Positions 46,426 through 57,944 of a stretch of 64,000 bases of DNA are shown here, in pieces. The position numbers and the translations under genes were made by a program. The stretch is from Populus alba. Lineage: Eukaryota > Streptophyta > Magnoliopsida > Malpighiales > Salicaceae. Below the pieces are notes generated by a model that was not told where the DNA came from, did no database searches, and worked only from the letters and a program-made list of their open reading frames with translations. Numbering within the stretch: position 1 is the stretch's first letter; each line of letters starts with the position of its first letter. The stretch is from contig NC_133296.1 in the NCBI RefSeq assembly GCF_005239225.2, positions 15,190,001-15,254,000 on the forward strand. Direction: 5' to 3'.

Positions 46426-47616
46426 AATTTATACCTCTTAGGGTTGAGTTAATAATTTTTTTTAGAAGCTTTGTTTATTTCACATAGACATGTATGTTTT
46501 TTAAAATTATTATTTTTTAAATATTTTTAAGCTATTTTAATATTTTATATAAAAAATAATTGTTTTAAAATAAAAAATAATTTTTAATATATTTTCTAAT
46601 AAAAAACACAAAGAATTTATTTAACTGAAGAAAACAGAAGAGAGTTCCAAGTTTCAAGCAGTAGAAAGACAAAGTTGAGACTTGAGATGCCCGGACTTTA
46701 CGGCGTGCTGTAAGATTGTGAGATGAATGTCTCATTAATTAATCATGCCGTTACTTATCTTTTGTTACCATGTTATCCCCTACTTGCATGGGCGCGTGGA
46801 TTAGCTTTGGATCCTTTCAATTTGGGCAAGTAGCCGTATTGATTAGCATAATACTAGTTTCTGCGGTTTGAATTGAAAAAACAATTAAATGTAAAAATAT
46901 GTTTGGATAATTATAAAATATTTAATATTATTATTAAATTTATTTCAATGAATTAATTTTAAAATTTTTTTTGATTAGACTCATTTTATAATTAATTTTT
47001 AAAATTAAATTATTTAAAAGTTTTCTCAATGTGATTTATTTAATTTAATTGGTTCAAATACAACTTGCATAACCAATAAAAAACATAATTTGATTTAAAT
47101 AGACTTTTGTTTTTAATATCATGATATTGATATATTAAATAAACTCGAGTTTCGTAATTTAATTTATCAAATTTATAACTTGAGTAATAGACTCCATCAT
47201 GTTTAAGAATTTTGTTTTTTAAAATTATTTTTTAATTAATTATATAATAACAAAAATAAATACTTGTAAAATTAGATATAAACTAAATATCAAGATGTTT
47301 ATTTGAAATTGTGATAGTTTTTATATAAAATAAATCAAAATAATTTATCAAAACAAAGTTAAAATAAAAAAAATATTAATAAAAAAAATTAAAAAAATAT
47401 CATCTCTTCACTATTTATATTAACAGTGAAAGAGATGAATTATCACTCAATTTAGTTACGATGAGTAATCATGTTTGAAACATGAGAAATTGTTCATTCC
47501 CTGGTTAAAAGTTCATAGATATTGATTTTTCATATAGTTAATATGTGTTATGTGAGATTTAATATCCCATAAACTAATATAATTTAAATTTAGATTTCAC
47601 TTGCATACCAATTTAA

Positions 47617-47642
47617 ATATATATATATATATATATATATAT
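47617..47642. repeat. (AT)13 microsatellite
   Basis: Pure AT alternation in AT-rich spacer. Confidence 0.9.
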
Positions 47643-48479
47643 TTACATGAGCTTATTTTATTTATTTGTAAGTAAAGATTTAAAGAAAACAATAATTAAG
47701 TATTGAAATTTAGAGGTTGGTTTTTTTAACTGTTCAAACTTTTTTTTTTGGATCAAATATAATAATATAATATATTAAAATGAAACAGGCCTAAAAGCTA
47801 ACAAGTCATATATATATATACAAAATTAAAAGCTAAAAAAACATGTTTTCATTCATAAAAAAATACAGGAAAATAGTAATCTAGAGAAAGAATTAAAAAT
47901 ATCACATTAGTTAATTCAAAAACTCAAGATCCAATAGGTATAAAAAAAAACCAACTAAAAAAATTTCATCTAGAAAGACCCAATAGCTAACGCTTTGATA
48001 AGGAAGATTTATTAATTTTTTCTAAACATATTAGATTCAAGTTGAAAGTGTCTCTTTAAAATTGCTTAAAGTAAAAGAATTAATCTCGATCACAGGTAAA
48101 TTCACTAGAAAATATTTTAATTATCAAATAAAAAAAGCAATCGAGGGCAATTGGTCTATTATGGAGGAAAACCACGCGCCATGAATTGGCGTGGGAGCTC
48201 TTGTAATTGCTTGAGCGTTATTGTCTATTCTTCAAATAATTACGAAAAGGAATCAAGCTAATTTAATCAAAAGTTTTCACCAAATAATTAAATGCAAATC
48301 CAAAATCTTGTTCAATTTTAGTGTCCCCATGACCTGACTCGCCACCCCCTCTTTCTCAGGGAATAAATTCAGCGGATTCTGCTCAAAGCTTCAATCTTTG
48401 AATCCCTTGCATTGTAAAAAGATTGCAACTTTCCCTCTCTTTATCTCCTTCTTAAATACATTCTAACTCTTCAAACCTA

Positions 48480-49112
48480 GTAAGTTTTTCTTCTTTTATT
48501 TCCTCCTTTCTGTAGTTCTCTTGTGTTTAAAGTTTCTAAAAACTTACTCTAAGCATTTCCCTTTTGTTTCTATGTTTATCTCTTCCTATCAACTCTTTGT
48601 GGTGATTATTAGATCTGAAACTGCTTAGAGCAAAACCCCACTATTTATTTATTGCATTTCTTGAATCTAACTGCTTCTTGGTTATTGAAGTTTGAGTTTT
48701 TAAGTTGAAAGTTAACATTTTTGTTGTTGTTTTTTTTTTTTTTCCTCACTTGTAAATGCTTTTCTTTTATTGGAATTATTACGAGTTTTCAGCTTTTTCC
48801 TTGTAACTGTTGTTGCCATAAAGATTTCTTTTCGATTTTACTAATTTGGAAATTTGAGTTCTTAATCTAGGAATCTTGGTGGGGTTTTGTTAATATGTTA
48901 ATGCAACTTCGCTTCAAAGCCTTGATAGATTAGAAGCTATTCATTTATCTGAAACGGAGTGTTTGCTTCTATTTGGCTCTTTTCTGTTTACTAGATTGAT
49001 GGGGGTTTTGCTTCTATTTGGCTCTTTTCTGTTTACTAGATTGATGGGGGTTTTGCTTTAATTGCTAGCATTTCTTGGTGTCCTCTGATAATTTGGAGAG
49101 TTTTTGAGTTAG
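48480..49112 (+). other. Probable 5'-leader intron of the GLCAT14 gene
   Basis: A CT-rich leader (about 48,410-48,479) is followed by GTAAGT at 48480. The sequence then turns T-rich until TTGAGTTAG at 49112, nine bases before the ATG at 49122. This is a plausible leader intron of about 630 nt, but the acceptor is not strongly diagnostic. Confidence 0.4.
48962..49051 (+). repeat. 45-bp perfect tandem duplication in the GLCAT14 leader
   Basis: Two identical adjacent 45-bp units, 48962-49006 and 49007-49051, each starting TTTGCTTCTATTTGGCTCTT, followed by the first bases of a third unit. They lie 70 bases upstream of the start codon, probably in a leader intron. Confidence 0.9.
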
Positions 49113-49121
49113 AGGAGAACG

Positions 49122-52100
49122 ATGTCTATCAAAAAGGCATTGGTGAGTATGAGGAAGAATGGAAGTTCCCACTCAGGAAGGTTGTTCAGTGATAGAAAAT
49201 GGCTTATCCCATTCTTTGCAACCTTGCTAGTGTTCTTAACTCTGTTTTCATCGGCTACTTTTGGGGTGTTTACATCTTCTTATGGAGGAGAGCAGGTGCC
49301 ATCTGACATTGTTTCGTATTCAAGACCGGAGGACTCAAGTGGGTATTTCGTAGAATCAGATTTAAAGAAATGGTTTGATAGAAGCAGGTATTCAGAATTG
49401 GAACCGCCTAGATTAGCTTATCTCATTTCAGGTACGAAGGGTGATAGTCAAAGAATGATGAGGACTTTGCAGGCTGTGTATCATCCTAGAAATCAGTATA
49501 TTCTACATTTGGATCTTGAGGCACCCCCACGAGAAAGGTTGATGTTGGGAGGGTATGTGAAGAATGATCCAACGTTTCAAGAAGTTGGGAATGTGCGTGT
49601 AATGGCACAGTCCAACTTGGTGACTTATAAAGGGCCTACAATGTTCGCCTGTACCCTTCAAGCAATTGCAATCATGTTGAGGGAGAGTTTAGAGTGGGAC
49701 TGGTTTATCAATCTCAGTGCTTCAGATTATCCTCTTGTGACACAAGATGGTTTGTACCTGTTGCTGCTGCATTTTTACTTGTTTCATAATTATTATTGCT
49801 GCTTTTTTGTTATTCTGTTGGGTAACTTATTGTGTTCGATTTCCATAAGAGGATTGATAATGTTTAAGAATGGTAATTTACTTATTGAATTAATTTGAAC
49901 TTCTCTCCACATTTTCTGTAAACTGTGTATTGGTTCTTGTATCCAGCATAGGTGATATCTGACAAATTGTAGTATAATAAGTCGATTTCTTAGGTTATGT
50001 AATTAGCTTGGAGCAAAATTTGATGCAGTAAGTTGTTTATCAAAAATAATACTGGGTCATTGAATCCGATCCTTGCTTCAGTTCACATGAACGATTTGAA
50101 CCCATTAACTTGTGTGAATGTGGTGTTTGGGTCCAACCAGGTTTCCTTCATGGCGTTCACATGTCATTTACCAAGCTCATGGTATTCCACTTCTTTATGA
50201 AGCTTCAATTTGTTTCCTTTAGGGCTAAGTTTTGAGCTATCTCTCTCAAGTAGGTTCTTGCATTTTGCTTCTAAGGAAAAGGATATCTTTGTTTTGCCTT
50301 GGGGAGTGCGTGAGGTTAGCATACTCAATGGATCACCTTTTCTTTAGCACCGCACCCTCCTGTTGCACTTTAGCAATAGAGATATATATCTCGACTGCAT
50401 TTGCAAGATGTTTAGGAGCTCATGATTATGCTATCAAAATTTTCCTATGGGATTCTATTTATACTAGAAAATGAAGAACATAATTAATTGCACTGAGGTT
50501 TACACTTGGAGTCTAAGACTGTTTAACAGTTTTGTCAAGGGAATATAGCCACTGTATTGCTATCACCTGCTGAAGGGCTGGCTCACTATGTGCAGCTGCT
50601 AAGTGCTAACCCTTTCTTTTGGGTTCAAGGAACCTCAAAATTTTGCTGTCTCATGGAGTTTTTCTGTTTGTCATCCAGGAGTGGAAAATTTTGCTGTGTA
50701 CTTATTTTAAACATTGCCATAGCCCTGTAACACCTAGATTATGCTTCTGCATTTTCTCTCTCGACTCTAGCTATTTTTAAGGAAAAAGATAATCTCTTGT
50801 GCTCCTTTCTTGTTCCTGCATTGGGCAGCAATTCTCTTTGAAAAAGTTAATTTTTCTGAAAAGGCCAGTACTAGGTGTTGGCCCTTCCAAAGTAGCTTCT
50901 TGCAATGTTTAATTTGGAAACTCATAAACTGTATAAATCATAACAAGGTCTCAGCATTTATCTTATTTGATCAATGTCACATTATCTTACTCTATGGTTT
51001 TTGGTATACAATCATGTTCAGTGGTTGCCTCTCAACTCTCTGATTGACTTGCTATTCATAAGTTGCATTGGATGGATGAACTGACAGAAACAGCATTGTG
51101 CCTACAAATCTTTTCATACTGTTCAGCAGTATGACTAAGTTCCCCATTAATTTGCGAAATTTCACGTGATAATTCTGATGGGTACAGGGGATTGAAATAT
51201 TTTTTACTCAAGTTTTGGAATTTCTATTTCCTGTATATATAGATATGCTTTGCAGTTGTAAAATCTAATTGTATTTTGACTGTGCAGATTTGCTCCATGT
51301 GTTCTCAAATTTGTCTAGAAACCTTAATTTCATTGAACATACACAGCTAACTGGATGGAAATTGTAAGTGAAGAAAACACAGAACTTTGCACCACTACCT
51401 TAGCAAAACTTCATCTGCTTCTACTTTCTTAAAAAAAGAATTCACTGAGGGTATTTTGATCTGCCAACTTTTTGCAGGAACTCCAGGGGAAAACCGATTA
51501 TTGTTGATCCAGGCCTTTACTCTTCAAAGAAATCTGACCTTTATTTTACCACTCAACGCAGATCACTTCCCACATCTTTCAAGTTGTTTACTGGTATGCG
51601 TGTCTATCTAAGCTTCATGGATTCATTGAGCATACAGCAAACTTGTTTTTTTTCGAGAAATATTTAGCTATGAGATGATAGTTGCATCTTTGAAGGATTG
51701 CATTGCATTTCTGATTCATGTTAGCTTGAAACTGTCTATTGCAGAAACATATTTTCACTGCATATCCCATACATCCCCATCCCCATCTCTGTCTTGCTCT
51801 GTGTATGTGTTTGCATCAAACAAATTCACTGGCGTGCATACGAGGACAGGAAACATGGTGGTAGTGTATGACCAACACCATTGTATGAGGCTCCCCCAGA
51901 TACCATAAACTATGCTCTGCACCAACCAAAATTTGGTATATTGTGGAATGCATATAGCCATACATCATTATCATCTTAACTTCTTGTCAGAGATCTTTCA
52001 TGTTGCATGATGTTGTTGTGCAGTCAGTTGCAGAGAATGCAGTAGGTGAAAACAAATCACTATCTTGATCTTTTACCATAAAAATGTCTTTTTGGCCTCT

Positions 52101-53132
52101 CCTTTCAAATTGGCTACCCTGGGTTGATATAATGAGGGTTTCTTTCTGTATTTTGTTTTTTACCCTTACTTTTTTTGCACTGTTTTCAAAATTTGAACTG
52201 TTTTACGTCAGCCCATTTAAGTGAGGCATTGTGAGGGAGAATTTGGAGACAAATTCGTACCCTTCATTAGTGTTGCTTGAAGTGGCTTTCTCTTGAAGCT
52301 GCAAGAAGCAACTCCCACACATTATGGGACGAACCTCAATTGAGTCAGTTGATAGCCTACTAGATTATCTTTAGTGGTGGTTCCCAAGGTGAATGGGACG
52401 ATCCCAAATCCTTGCATGGTCGAGTACCATGAGGCAAAATACTGTGTGGTCATTTGATTCTTTTAACCCTGCATCTGGATGTCTTCCTGCAATTGTTTAA
52501 CTCATGGCCTCTAGAAAATCTGATTACTTTCTGTATATGATACTTTCCTTTATTCTTTTGTTTTTAATATGAAAAGGAAAGAGAAGAAAAGAAAATGCTG
52601 TTTGTCTTTTCTCTGGTATACAGGTTCAGCATGGGTGATGCTGACACGATCGTTTCTGGAATACTGTATAATGGGATGGGAGAACCTTCCACGAACTATC
52701 CTAATGTACTACACAAATTTCATCTCCTCCCCTGAAGGATATTTCCACACTGTTATTTGCAATACTGAAGAATTCCAAAACACAGCCATAGGTCATGATC
52801 TCCACTACATAGCCTGGGACAGTCCTCCCAAGCAACACCCGATCTCTTTGACAATGAAAGACTTTGATAAAATGGTTAAAAGCAATGCCCCATTTGCCCG
52901 GAAATTTGCAAGGGATGATCCAGTTTTAGACAAGATTGATAAAGAGATTCTAAACCGCACGGGCAGGTTCGCTCCTGGAGCATGGTGTATTGGCGGCTCA
53001 GACAATGGATCTGATCCATGCTCCATACGCGGTAATTATTCAGTATTTATACCAGGTCCTGGTGCTCAGAGGTTACAAGAACTGCTCCAGACATTATTGT
53101 CCGAAGATTTTCGAAAAAAACAGTGTTCATGA
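49122..53132 (+). CDS. GLCAT14: Beta-glucuronosyltransferase GLCAT14-type (GT14, Core-2/I-branching family), 4 exons
   Basis: Exons 49122-49749, 51288-51363, 51478-51593 and 52624-53132 give 1329 nt (442 aa) with continuous frame. GLCAT14 enzymes add glucuronic acid from UDP-GlcA to type II arabinogalactan chains of arabinogalactan proteins in the Golgi. Seen here: a short basic cytosolic tail, one signal anchor (about residues 27-49, type II topology), a stem, then the Core-2/I-Branching domain from about residue 97 (PPRLAYLISGTKGD, HLDLEAPPRER, SNLVTYKGPTM, WDWFINLSASDYPLVTQDDL across the exon 1/2 junction, GSAWVMLTRSFLEYC, RTILMYYTNFISSPEGYFHT). A C-terminal cysteine-containing segment (GAWCIGGSDNGSDPCSI) is typical of plant GT14. 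Length fits the family. The exon 1 frame reads on into intron 1, which should not be annotated as a 258-aa protein. The exact paralogue (A, B or C) is not assigned. Confidence 0.93.
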
Positions 53133-54600
53133 TGAAAGAAAATTTTGACAACTTTCAAATGTACATTGATATATCATATAGATTACACAGCTGGTGTAGA
53201 GCGGTGAAATTTTTTTCCCTTTTTATAAATCAATGAAAGATCAAGGTTGATAGAAGAAATATTTGATTCATCACATGAGCAGAGGTTATGATAATATTTA
53301 TGCTGATGTATGAACACAGCTAACACCATGTTCAAAAGGGTCGCAATCAGTTGCCCTTGTGAGGTCTATATGTGATGGCATTCAGCACCTGGAGACCCAA
53401 AAGGAGAAAAAGGAAAAAACCGAGGGAAGTAACTTAGAAAAAGGGAACAAAAAAGTATGTCTAATAATAGAAAATTATTTTTCTTTTTTATCATCAATTT
53501 TTTCTCCTATTCAGTTTACTTTTTCAATAAAAAAATTTAGAAAATGTATGAATATTTATATTTTTAATAATCTAATTATAGAATATTAATTTTATTTCAT
53601 TCAAATTAAATTTATTATAAAATATTTATACTTGTTAATTCAAAAAAGATATTTTTTATATTAGATTTACAATAAAAAGTAAATTTAGGACAACGATTAA
53701 ATATAAAAATATATATAAAAAATAAATTTAATATTCTACGTAAAGAGTGCTTGAATATAAAAGAAAAATGTTGTATTATACATCATTTATTTATTTTATT
53801 TGTAAAGAAAAATTATTGAGAACCTAAAAAATGTTTTCCAAACTCAATACAGATATGTAGAACTAAATAATTAGTTTTTTTTTCTGAAAAAAATATAGCA
53901 TTTGAACATAAATTTTAACTTTTATTTTTAACTACTTTATAAAAATTAAAATATTATTCTGTTTCTAGACCGTTTAAAAAACGGTTTGTTTAACCTTGTT
54001 TTTCTAGGATAACATGCCTGACAAACAAATCCCAGGAAATCATGCTGCTATACATTTTCATATTGATCTTGAAATTTATTGAGTTTCAGATATTGAAAAG
54101 AGCAGAAATACACGTTTTTTTTGCTAAATCGTAGGGTCAAGGAAAGAAAAATAGCAATATATATTTGCATAAAATGACTGATTTAGAAGTATTTTTCTGG
54201 TGTGGAATTCATTGCTTACTCAAGATATCCTCTTAAATTTTGAACACAGAAAACTTTCAGAGTCAGGATCAGACAGTAAGCAAGAGGAAGTAGAACAAAG
54301 AAAGAATCAGCAAGTGATCTAAGAACAGACAATTGCACATAGTTTTGATCATTTCTTGTACATTTTTGCTTACTAGAGACATTAAGCTTGGATTATGTTT
54401 TATATACAGGGACAAAAACACATTTTGATGAAAAGACATAAACATAGACATACAATAAAATAAATCTGTCTTGAAACTAGTTTGGAATCGATTTCTATCT
54501 TCTCAAAATAGAAAGAATAGAAAGATATGTCTCTATTATCTTCGTCTCATCTATCTGGTGGTGACGGTAATCAAAAGCTATCATAAAGTAGCTACCAATT
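53133..54600. other. GLCAT14 3' UTR and AT-rich spacer
   Basis: Transcript-like sequence extends to about 53,350, then AT-rich DNA to 54,000. No gene is supportable; open frames of about 60-76 codons (53,359-53,589 and 54,269-54,451) show no family features. Confidence 0.5.
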
Positions 54601-54624
54601 GAGTAAGCTTAGTGGCTGTTTGGG

Positions 54625-54661
54625 AGTGTGGCTGCGGGTGAACCTCACCCGCAGCCACACT
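54625..54661. repeat. 17-bp perfect stem, 3-base loop palindrome
   Basis: AGTGTGGCTGCGGGTGA (54625-54641), loop ACC, then the exact reverse complement to 54661. It lies at the left end of the candidate transposon. Confidence 0.95.
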
Positions 54662-54798
54662 AAATACTATTTGGTTAACTATAATAAATTGCTTTTTGAT
54701 GGTGGGACCCATCAAATTCTGAGCCGCACCACATGTTTTAGAGAAGCAGCAAAACGTAGAGTAGAAAAGCAGAACAGTGGAGTCATGCTCCACTTTGC

Positions 54799-54832
54799 AA
54801 CAGTGCGAGTGAATTAATTCACTCGCACTGTT
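54799..54832. repeat. 34-bp perfect loop-less palindrome
   Basis: AACAGTGCGAGTGAATT (54799-54815) is followed with no spacer by its exact reverse complement (54816-54832). It lies inside the candidate transposon, just before a 23-base T run. Confidence 0.95.
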
Positions 54833-55792
54833 ACAGTTTTAGTGTTTTTTTTTTTTTTTTTTTTTTTATTTTTTTTATTTTAATTTGAAAAACATTGCAA
54901 TAAGTTTAGTTTTTTTTTTCTTGAAAAATTAATGCAATTAATTGATTTTACTCGTATTGTTCACGTGAACATGAACAATATTATTTTTTTTAAAATTAGT
55001 TTAAGGTGAATTAAATTTACTCGTATTGTAATCTCAATTTTATTCCTGATAATATTTTACTTAATTTTATTGCACGCTCAAAAAATTATTTTTTTTGTAG
55101 TTCTTGTCGAATGAATTTTGTACATAATAAAATTGTAAATGTTTTTTAAAAAATGTGTTTTACTTGAAAAACTAGTATTTAATATTATTTAATAACACTA
55201 CATAAAAAGAAATTCAGTTTTTATTTTTAATTTTAATTGTGTTCTATTTAAAAAATTAAAAGGAGATCGCTGGATGACGTAACAAAAGATTCAGTTTTGG
55301 TTGTTGCGCGCTTAAGAAACCATGAAAAATATAGTCCTTATTGGATAGATTTCACATGTGATGACATTGCACATAGTGTAATGGAATAATAAAAAATATT
55401 TGATATCAATATTATTTATTTCATGATGTAATAACAATAATTAAATTTACAATATTTAAATTAAAAATCATTAATATAAATATATATATTTTTAATTATT
55501 TTATAATCTCAATTTGAAAAGCATTTTTATTAACCAAACACATTAAACTACCTTTTCTTCAATCTCAATTTCAACCACAGTTTTAACCAAACACCTATTT
55601 TTTCAAACCAACCTCAACTAAAAATACTTTTTATAAAATAATTTTTTTAAAACCACAACCACAAAAGCTACCGCAATACCAAACACACAGATTTAAACAG
55701 TTGATCAGTTTATGTTATTTGGTCATGTTCTTTGACCATTATGGTCAGCAGAAATTTGATAATCAGTTTAATGTCCAAACGAGTGTTTGAGA

Positions 55793-57944
55793 TCAGTCTC
55801 TCCCAGCAGAGATTAAATTCATGTACTTTTGCACAATCATTTCTGGTGAAAGATCAGTGAAATAGCCCTTCTCTACATCCAACCCTTCTTGAGCTGCCAA
55901 CATCTCAACCTGTGCTTGCACCCTGTCTGGGCCAATCCGATTAGGCTCCAAGAGCATGCAAGCAATCTCAGCTGAATCATCGCCATGAAATAGGGCCAAA
56001 GATTGTACTGTTGGGAGTCCACCACCGCGAGCACTTACCATGCGTGCTATCCGTCGAGCAGTTGAAACATCGGTGCACATGATGGGAATGTTGTATAATG
56101 TGACCCATGACCGTGCCCCTATCAGTGTGACTCCTCTGGTCCGAGACACATGGTTTGGACCATGGTCAGGATTTTCTGGGAGAATTTCAGGTATGTTCCA
56201 CCCTGCCCATTGGCTGCCCATGAAATTTGGCCTGTAGTAGCCCAGCTCACGCCTGATTGTGTCCGGGGCCCTGCCTGTTGGGTGTGCTGCAGCATAAAGA
56301 AATACAGGCACTGCAATATATCAAGAAAGAAAAATAAGAAAGTGGTGGATAAAATGCTGTTTCGAGTGAAATATTAACATCTGCAGGGTGATAAATATGG
56401 TTTTAGTTAAAGTTTTGGACCAACCTTGAAATCTGCTGCCAATATCTGCTGCCACAGCCTTAGCAAGCCAGGCTGCTTCATCCAGTGATGCTTCAGCCAA
56501 AGGGTGGAAAGCAATGTCATCTACAACGCCAAGTCGAGGGTGTGCGCCAGAGTGCAACTCTAGGTTAATGGCTCCATAAGCAGCCTCAACAATGGCTAGC
56601 ACAGTTTGGTGCAATGGACTATAAATGGGACTACCAGTGCTATCAACAACAACATATGATACAATAGTGAACCTGATCCTATTATAAACTCGGTCCTCAA
56701 ATTTGTTTACAATGACACTTTCTGAGTCGATTCTAGCAGCTTGTTCAATTAAGTCCAGAGCTGCACGGTTACGTGCTTCAGAGATGAAGAGCATGCAGCA
56801 TATCAGCATGGATTCATTTGCAGTTTTTTTGTTCTATGCAACCAAGACGAACAAGAGGAAATTAGATATCTACTGATGTTGGTAAAAGAGTTCACACCAA
56901 TGAGTCAAAGGCCTATTGGTACCCAGCCAATTAATCCCATCCTATCATTTGATCATAATAATTCAAAGTGTATGATCAAAATTGTCATTTTCAAGACCAG
57001 TGACCATTTAATCTAGCGATGATGTCTTTTGCAAAACATGAGAAAAACTCAAATTTGCGTACTGTCTAAACAACCAAAGAAAAGAGACTGGTCACATGTT
57101 CTGTGTATAGCTTTATGCTATTTATAAGGAAGCGTTTGGTTGCTGTTTATGGACAGAAAAGATAGAGACAGTGGGACAGAGGAAATATGCCCCCATGTTC
57201 ACTCCAAAATTGTCCCCTACACATTTATTTCATGTTTCCATTTCTCAACCATACAAGTTTCTGTCTCTTCTATACCTGTCCCTTCTATCAGAAGACACTA
57301 ACCAAACACAACCAAGGAACAAGTGTGTGGTAGATTGGCAGGTAAATGGAGGTCATGTTTAGAGATTTTTCCAGGGGTTAACTTGTTACATGGTCAAATT
57401 GGTTTAGCTTCAAATGCCTGGATTATCAGCTGGCTAGTTGTATTGAAAAGAAAATATTTAAAAGAAGTAGAATGCCAAAAGAAGATCATGCTCAAAAATC
57501 CTAAAAACTAAAAGGATACTAGAGATAAAGAGTATATGGCCTCTATGGAGACAACAACAAAGAAGGGAAGTAAAAAGAAGCTACTCAAATTGCTAAAAAA
57601 TTATATTGATCCCACAAAAAACTCAAATGGGATGGTTTTAGTTGTTTTAACATTCATTAGTAAATTTGTACGAAACAAGAACTTTTCAAATGAACACAAA
57701 CTTCCGAGCTAATTTTCTAATTCAGAAGTGATCAAAATTCAACAAAGATCAAAATAAATAATCTTGCTGTACATGTAAAAACTGACACATAAAAGATATA
57801 AAGGTAAGTATCCATGCAGCATGGGCTCAAAACACAGAGCAAAGGAAAAGATAACTCAGAAGAGAGAAACAAGAGATGAAATTCTATGGAAGACAATAAT
57901 GTGGAGTTGATGATGTTTACCTTGCAACTCGAGTCAAAATCCAT
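55793..57944 (-). CDS. Formiminotransferase-domain protein, tandem copy A, 3 exons
   Basis: Exons on the minus strand: 57944-57921 (8 codons), 56833-56425 and 56310-55793, total 951 nt (316 aa). The first exon, MDFDSSCK, is tiny and joins at a codon boundary to NKKTANES; its placement is inferred from the donor AAG/GTAAAC and frame. The protein matches the N- and C-terminal subdomains of glutamate formiminotransferase (FTCD N-terminal half), which moves a formimino or formyl group between folate and glutamate. Plant members lack the cyclodeaminase half, and their physiological substrate is unsettled. The GAHPRLGVVD segment keeps the histidine (His106 here) equivalent to catalytic His82 of mammalian FTCD. 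Other landmarks: IVNKFED, RRELGYYRPN, GARSWVTLYNIPI, RGGGLPTVQ and KGYFTDLSPE. Intron 1 is 1087 nt. Copy B lies 2.4 kb upstream in the same orientation. Confidence 0.88.

Larger units (their letters stand above)
33010..48360. other. Gene desert of about 15 kb: AT-rich repeats with GC-richer islands
   Basis: No protein gene is supportable here. Most is AT-rich transposon debris; MITE-like and SINE-like copies are listed separately. Less AT-rich islands lie at about 33,010-33,240, 33,430-33,730, 37,740-38,540, 40,000-40,680, 43,900-44,380, 45,530-45,790 and 46,660-46,870. They hold only short overlapping open frames in several frames at once. They could be non-coding transcripts, old gene fragments or regulatory DNA. 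Confidence 0.5.
54617..55685. mobile_element. Candidate non-autonomous DNA transposon with internal palindromes
   Basis: The left end TGTTTGGGAGTGTGGCTGC (54617-54635) and the reverse complement of the right end (55667-55685, TGTTTGGTATTGCGGTAGC) match at 14 of 19 positions. Inside are two strong palindromes near the left end, a 23-base T run (54845-54867), and several copies of ACTCGYAYTGT (54821, 54952 and 55020 regions). There is also a GTTCACGTGAAC palindrome at 54959-54970. No transposase frame is present. The TGTTTGG terminus is related to the small MITEs elsewhere in the window. A target-site duplication is not obvious, so the boundaries are provisional. Confidence 0.5.

Noticed and set aside
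49122..49898. 258-codon open frame as a separate short protein
   Set aside because: Only 49122-49749 is coding; the rest is intron 1 of the GT14 gene, and the domain continues in exons 2-4.
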